From positions 23,922 to 87,921 of the forward strand of contig JAAZXB010000014.1 in NCBI GenBank assembly GCA_014240375.1: 64,000 nucleotides of DNA, given 5' to 3'. Shown piece by piece: positions 60,801 to 64,000 of the stretch. Source of the DNA: Planctomycetota bacterium (lineage in GTDB: Bacteria > Planctomycetota > UBA8108 > UBA1146). The position numbers were made by a program, and so were the translations under genes. Each line of letters begins with the position of its first letter. The stretch's first letter is position 1. The notes under the pieces were generated by a model. It did not search any database. It saw only the letters and a program-made list of their open reading frames with translations, and was not told the origin of the DNA.

Positions 60801-62583
60801 AGACCGCTCACCACTGGCGCCTGAACTGCTTGGTTGCAGTACTCCAGGTGGAACAGAGGTGCAAATCGACTGGACCAATACTGAACTCTACTCCGATGTC
60901 GTGATCGCCAGGGATGGTGTGGACATCGCAACGGTGGCAGGGGATAGCATCTCCTTCAGTGACCTGACCTCGCCCGCGGGGATTACCACCTACTCGGTTC
61001 GTGCCGTGGCGGGTGGATTGCCATCGAGTGGTGTCGATTGCTCCGTGCAAAGGGCTCCGCTGGCCGTCACAAACTTGCTGTGTGACAACTCCGGTGGCAA
61101 TGGCGTGCTCAGTTGGACCAACCCTGAGCCCTGGGATGAAGCCCACCTGCTGCTGGATGGTTCCATCATTGCGGTATTGAGTGCCAACGAGACCGAATAC
61201 ACCGATTTCTTGTTGCCCAGTGCCGGTGCCGGAATCCACAGTTATTCGATCCGGACCTTTGTCGAGGGGCTCAATGGAGAACTCACATCCTGTAGCCTCA
61301 TCGTCGCGCCCAGTCAGGTGGTGCTGTTCAATTGCAGCGACACCGGTCAGGGTGTGCTGTTGACCTGGACCAACATGAGCAGCTACGACACTCTCGCGAT
61401 CACGCGTGAAGGTGCGCCGCTGGTCACCCTGCCGGGACAGACCTCCTCTTACATGGATCTCACGACCCCCAGTGGCCAGGTGGCCTACACCATCGTCGCG
61501 ACAGTCGCTGGCAGTGAATCTGGCCCCGACACCTGTTCTCTCGAGATGGCTCCCGCTGGCGTGATCGGTCTGACCTGCAGCACCATAGCTTCTGGCGTCA
61601 GCCTCGACTGGACCAATGCAGAGTTCTACGACGAGCTCGATATTCGTCGTGGCGGAGTGCTGATGTCGACGGTGCCAGGAACCTTGACCAGTTTCACCGA
61701 CGACGCCGCCCTGGGTGGGGCTTCTCAGTACACGGTCACACCTCGTTTTGAAGCGGTCGACGGGCCTGCGTCTGAGATCTGTCTCGGCTACTACCAGCCC
61801 AACCCGGTGATCGGTCTTCAGGTACAGGTCAATGACCCCTGTACCGGTGCGTCCACCATCTCGTGGTTGAACACCAGTCTCTACGATTGGATTCGCGTTG
61901 ATCTCAATGGTGTACCCGCGATGACCTTGCCTGGAATCATGAGCAGTCTCAATCTGACTCTCGCGGTAGGCACCGTCCATTCCATCGCAGTGATTTCCAT
62001 CTCCGATGACATGGAAAGTACTCCGGTTCTGGTGACCGTAGAGATTCCAGCCGACGATGCGTTGGCCCCGTCGGACGTGACCGCTTCGGTCGAGCCGGAT
62101 AACTGCGAGGCGAGTGTTTCCTGGGTCAGCAATGGTAGCTACTCCGAGGTACAGATCCTCGTCGACGGAGTTCAGATGGCCACCGCCACTCCTCAGGACT
62201 CGACCGTCGTGGTGCCGCTGCCTGGTTCGGGTAGTTTCACGATTCAGGTCGATGCCACCAGTGCCTGTGGCTTGTCCCTCAGTGGATCTCAGGCGACAGC
62301 CACCTGTGCTCCTCGATTCATGAGAGGCGATCACACCGGCGATGGAGCCCTCGATATCTCCGATCCAATCGAAGTTCTGGGGTACATCTTCAGCAATGCA
62401 CCGGTGAACTGCCTGGATGCTTCCGATGCCAACGATGATGGCGGCGTCGACGTGTCCGATGCAGTGAGATTGTTGCTTCACCTGTTTGGCGGTAGCGGAC
62501 CACTTCCTGCACCTCATGGATTCTGTGCCAGTGATCCGACCGCCGATGCCCTCGATTGTTCTCTTGAGCAGGGCTGCCCCTAG
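57892..62583 (+). CDS. Giant secreted di-heme peroxidase with eight FnIII-like repeats and Cys-Pro module
   Basis: The 1,563-residue frame is best started at GTG 57892, with GGGAGGAGG six bases upstream. A hydrophobic signal segment (SMVIFLLLAVPSVLTAQG) lies near residue 30. One FnIII-like domain precedes a CcpA/MauG-type di-heme domain with CATCH (196-200) and CMFCH (537-541), and PYFHNGSYSTLDQVIDFY. After it come eight FnIII-like repeats of about 83 residues, each with a WxN..YD..xIxRDG pattern, for example LSWANGWVYDALDLYRDG and IDWTNTELYSDVVIARDG. The dockerin-like module (FMRGDHTGDGALDISDPIE, ASDANDDGGVDVSDAV) ends in Cys-Pro. The cell-surface location is inferred. Confidence 0.88.
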   Translation: MLSRQPQIKPGHDSGVVRLSATAVQFILTSMVIFLLLAVPSVLTAQGPPAPPPAAPVGLTCEGSGPLVADVAMNWTNTEVYDQIAVRRDAILLTIISGTATSYLDVDSPASFHVYSVHGMRVGAGGSVEGGGSSCTIQLFPPPLEPDLLPPGPLHQMPVILPGNLFDFVADLDAAILLGKALFWDMQAGTDGVQSCATCHYHAGADHRKTQQLNGGPDGIFDIAPLNSMVSAQDFPFHKLSNPENANSGVISTSNDVFGSEGILATDFVSIIEGSDQESTTPHALPGFTVTNSDGSSAQIRSTTGRNAPSVINAIHYVEAFWDGRASFWFNGRDNWGARNPDATVLKVQPDGSVAETSVLIDYAALASQAVGPIVSTGEMSAHGRDLFQVGKKLLALEPLAKQQVHANDSVLGPYRDNVDGRGLTTTYSDMISAAFVDAWHISDQLFDSTGAPLLDAGGLPRTGIPANIDEYTMKEANFSLFWGLAIMLYESTLRSDDSPFDRFRRAQLDATDPLGDIDAMTPEQMQGMAVMTQANCMFCHTTSLFSSATSSKISTVLEQEFSAVEGLLERMPMADFQLSIYDGGFYNLGVTLTAEDIGRGGTDPFGHGLSMAAGFQEINATSPIDPNYNNFLPFQAGTIVLEPAPQPWEDIAAAGTFKTPTLRNTELTGPYFHNGSYSTLDQVIDFYARGGNFSEENLTTVAPELFPMPLFIGQLDRKNQMVAFLESLTDERVRWERAPFDHPELMIPIGAEAEANGDLILDASGNAIDKFKVIPAVGAEGRMVETDAAGRPLEALTAFLMPTAVNDLQCISVATTADLTWSTPDSITALSSIRIFKDGVEIATTSGLQTAYTDVGVIPGERLYQVFGQDAHLGLGADCTVYIAPPAPTSMEFIASGPMLTLSWANGWVYDALDLYRDGMLLAENLAGPSTLYLDSDVSAGTHTYQLVGKLITSTPGIYIESDPGTLVADRSPLAPELLGCSTPGGTEVQIDWTNTELYSDVVIARDGVDIATVAGDSISFSDLTSPAGITTYSVRAVAGGLPSSGVDCSVQRAPLAVTNLLCDNSGGNGVLSWTNPEPWDEAHLLLDGSIIAVLSANETEYTDFLLPSAGAGIHSYSIRTFVEGLNGELTSCSLIVAPSQVVLFNCSDTGQGVLLTWTNMSSYDTLAITREGAPLVTLPGQTSSYMDLTTPSGQVAYTIVATVAGSESGPDTCSLEMAPAGVIGLTCSTIASGVSLDWTNAEFYDELDIRRGGVLMSTVPGTLTSFTDDAALGGASQYTVTPRFEAVDGPASEICLGYYQPNPVIGLQVQVNDPCTGASTISWLNTSLYDWIRVDLNGVPAMTLPGIMSSLNLTLAVGTVHSIAVISISDDMESTPVLVTVEIPADDALAPSDVTASVEPDNCEASVSWVSNGSYSEVQILVDGVQMATATPQDSTVVVPLPGSGSFTIQVDATSACGLSLSGSQATATCAPRFMRGDHTGDGALDISDPIEVLGYIFSNAPVNCLDASDANDDGGVDVSDAVRLLLHLFGGSGPLPAPHGFCASDPTADALDCSLEQGCP

Positions 62584-62617
62584 GGTCGAGATCCCGCGGT
62601 AGACCGTTTGATCAGCA

Positions 62618-62658
62618 GGGGTAGCCGTCCCAAGGATGAGATCCTGGGGCGGCTACCC
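62618..62658 (+). terminator. Long hairpin after the giant peroxidase gene
   Basis: Arms from 62618 (GGGTAGCCG...) to 62636 and from 62641 to 62658 pair over about 18 bp with one mismatch. It lies 35 bp after the stop and has only a short T pair after it. Confidence 0.65.
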
Positions 62659-62717
62659 TTGTCCGTAGGAGGAGAGTCGCAGATCGGCCCCAGGCACCAG
62701 CGCTGCCAGCCACCAGC

Positions 62718-62815
62718 CTTGCGAGGCACCCAGTCTTGCGAGGCACCCAGTCTTGCGAGGCACCCAGTCTTGCGAGGCACCCAGTCTTGCGAGGCACCCA
62801 GTCTTGCGAGGCACC
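62718..62815. repeat. 17-bp tandem array, five units plus a partial
   Basis: Five units of CTTGCGAGGCACCCAGT and a 13-bp partial lie between the peroxidase hairpin and the second selenoprotein candidate. The 371-bp gap (62584-62954) otherwise holds the hairpin and a leader, with no gene seen. Confidence 0.93.
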
Positions 62816-62954
62816 AGGGCCGAAATTGTGGATAAACCAGGTCAGTGGAGGGACCGAGAGGAACAGTATCGGTCCGGTCCTCCCAGTTCAAGGGTTGGAA
62901 TCGTGGCCAGGATCAGAGTATCATGGACCGGGCACAGGGGAGGATAGTGGAAAT

Positions 62955-63926
62955 ATGAGGTTTTGCCGGATGCTTTCAGCCAAATCGAATCGACTGCGAA
63001 GACTCGGCCTGCTGGCCCTGCTCGTGGTGATGTTCCAGTTCTCCAGTTCGTCTCTTTACGCCCAGTGCTGAGGTGTTGGCCCATCGATTCCCGGGGTTCC
63101 CGGGAGTGGTAGTGGTTCGACCAGCGGTGGTGGCGGCAGCGGACACGCGGGAGCGGCTCCCTATGCCCCCGGCGAGAGTTCTGCTCTCAAGTGGATGAAC
63201 TGGCGCAAGGACCAGGGCCTCTACGATGCGCTGCATCGCGAGCGCGGTTCGATGCAACCGATCGTGGTGTTCCTCTACTCCTCCAAGATGGCCAAGGATT
63301 GCTGCTGTGCCAACTTCGAGCGTGCCTTGTTTCGTGACAAGTACGCCTCCGAGCAGTTCAAGCTGTGGTCCTGTTATCGCCAACTGGTCGAAACCCTCAA
63401 CGAGGACGAGAAGGCGCTGGTCAACGGCTATGACCTACGCGACGACAAGCCGGCGCTGCTCTTCTTCGATAGCGAGGGAGGCCTGCTGCACAAGCAGCAG
63501 TTGTGCGTGGATCCGCCCAAGTTTGTCAAGGTGCTCAAGAGCAGCAAGAAGTTGAGCGACCTGCGTCTGCGATTGCGCGATTCGCACCTGGCGCAGCGCA
63601 AGAGCGCACGCGGACACATCGAAGCGGGCCGCTATGGCCGTGCCATCCGGGTGCTCGATTCGATGGTCAAGAACAAGAAGGTGATGAGCGGCTACATCGT
63701 GGAACTGGTCACCCAGGATATGAGGGAGATCGAACAGAAAGCCTCCACCCTGCTGGTCGAGGCCGCCGCCCTCCATCAGGATCGCCGCTTGCTCGATTCC
63801 TATCGCCTCTACCAGGAGATCGAGAAGGAGTTTGCGAAGCTGGAAGACCTCAGCAAGCAGGCGAGCAAGCACCGCAAGGAACTGCTGACCAAACTGCGTG
63901 GACTGGGAATCCAGCCGCGCCGCTGA
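62955..63926 (+). CDS. Probable selenoprotein with Cys-Sec at its mature N-terminus (in-frame TGA at 63069)
   Basis: Reading through TGA 63069-63071 gives a 323-residue protein from ATG 62955. A signal peptide (LGLLALLVVMFQFSSSSLYA) leads to Q-C-U-GVGPSIPGVPG, so Cys38-Sec39 would sit at the mature N-terminus. A Gly/Ser linker follows, then a thioredoxin-like domain (QPIVVFLYSSKMAKDCCCANFE, ALLFFDSEGGLLHKQ), and a helical C-terminal region (about 220-323) with coiled-coil character. The downstream piece has no start codon with an SD before 63195, so readthrough is the better model. A strong SECIS-like hairpin lies 17 nt after the TGA, and a strong terminator ends the gene. Confidence 0.75.
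63089..63105 (+). promoter_or_regulatory. SECIS-like hairpin after TGA 63069
   Basis: Perfect arms TCCCGG (63089-63094) and CCGGGA (63100-63105) close a loop GGTTC (63095-63099). The loop starts 24 nt after the TGA and has G in its first two positions. The GGU start matches that of the other candidate in the window. Confidence 0.6.
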
Positions 63927-63949
63927 GTTTCGAAACCGACCCGTTTGCA

Positions 63950-63994
63950 GGCCGTGCCACTGCCCTCGATGAGGGGTGTTGCACGGCCTTTTTT
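63950..63994 (+). terminator. Rho-independent terminator after the second selenoprotein candidate
   Basis: Arms GGCCGTGC (63950-63957) and GCACGGCC (63981-63988), with an inner CCCTC/GAGGG pair, are followed by six T (63989-63994). Confidence 0.92.
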
Positions 63995-64000
63995 CATCGT

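Noticed and set aside
1..64000. CRISPR arrays
   Set aside because: The tandem arrays have no unique spacers between units, and no cas genes are present.

Overview
The window looks like a chromosomal segment of a GC-rich, Gram-negative-type bacterium, most likely a member of the Planctomycetota or a close relative. Three observations point there. Large secreted proteins share a C-terminal calcium-loop (dockerin-like) module ending in Cys-Pro. One gene joins TPR repeats to two RNA polymerase alpha-C-terminal-like domains. Di-heme cytochrome c peroxidases are fused to repeat arrays. Lipid A and heptose genes (lpxA, gmhA, gmhB) indicate an LPS-type outer membrane. The assignment is an inference; no rRNA is present.

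Layout. 1-8.6 kb: partial SCP-x-type thiolase, TraB-family protein, lexA behind a 9-unit 16-bp repeat array, pcnB-type poly(A) polymerase, and two envelope proteins. 8.6-16 kb: MATE pump, M14 peptidase, HTH protein, an aminotransferase-pgi pair. 16-28 kb: housekeeping and envelope genes (gmhA-gmhB-chaN, YqaA, ThiD2-ThiE fusion, purM, dapF, lpxA, a SenB-like glycosyltransferase). 28-30.5 kb: an MFS transporter, then a thioredoxin-fold gene split by an in-frame TGA in a UxxC position. 30.5-37.3 kb: three large secreted proteins with the Cys-Pro module. 37.3-48.6 kb: tRNA-Thr, xerC, pabB, NicO exporter, pcrA-type helicase, TPR/alpha-CTD protein, ruvA, tRNA-His, arfB. 48.7-52.4 kb: an NHL / YtkA-like / di-heme peroxidase operon. 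52.5-62.6 kb: three more secreted module proteins, including a 1,563-residue peroxidase. 62.9-64 kb: a second gene with an in-frame TGA, here in a Cys-Sec context, followed by a strong terminator.

The main discovery candidates are the two probable UGA-selenocysteine proteins. Both have SECIS-like hairpins whose apical loops begin GGU, and both belong to thioredoxin-like families. A SenB-like gene (selenosugar synthase family) lies 2 kb upstream of the first. A second theme is a set of unrelated short tandem arrays in intergenic DNA whose unit length is almost always 16-17 bp. A third is the recurring Cys-Pro-terminated module, present in six proteins and placed at the N-terminus in one.

Start codons were re-chosen using Shine-Dalgarno spacing. 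GTG and TTG starts are frequent, and several TTG starts overlap the preceding TGA. All calls come from reading the sequence; no database search was possible.
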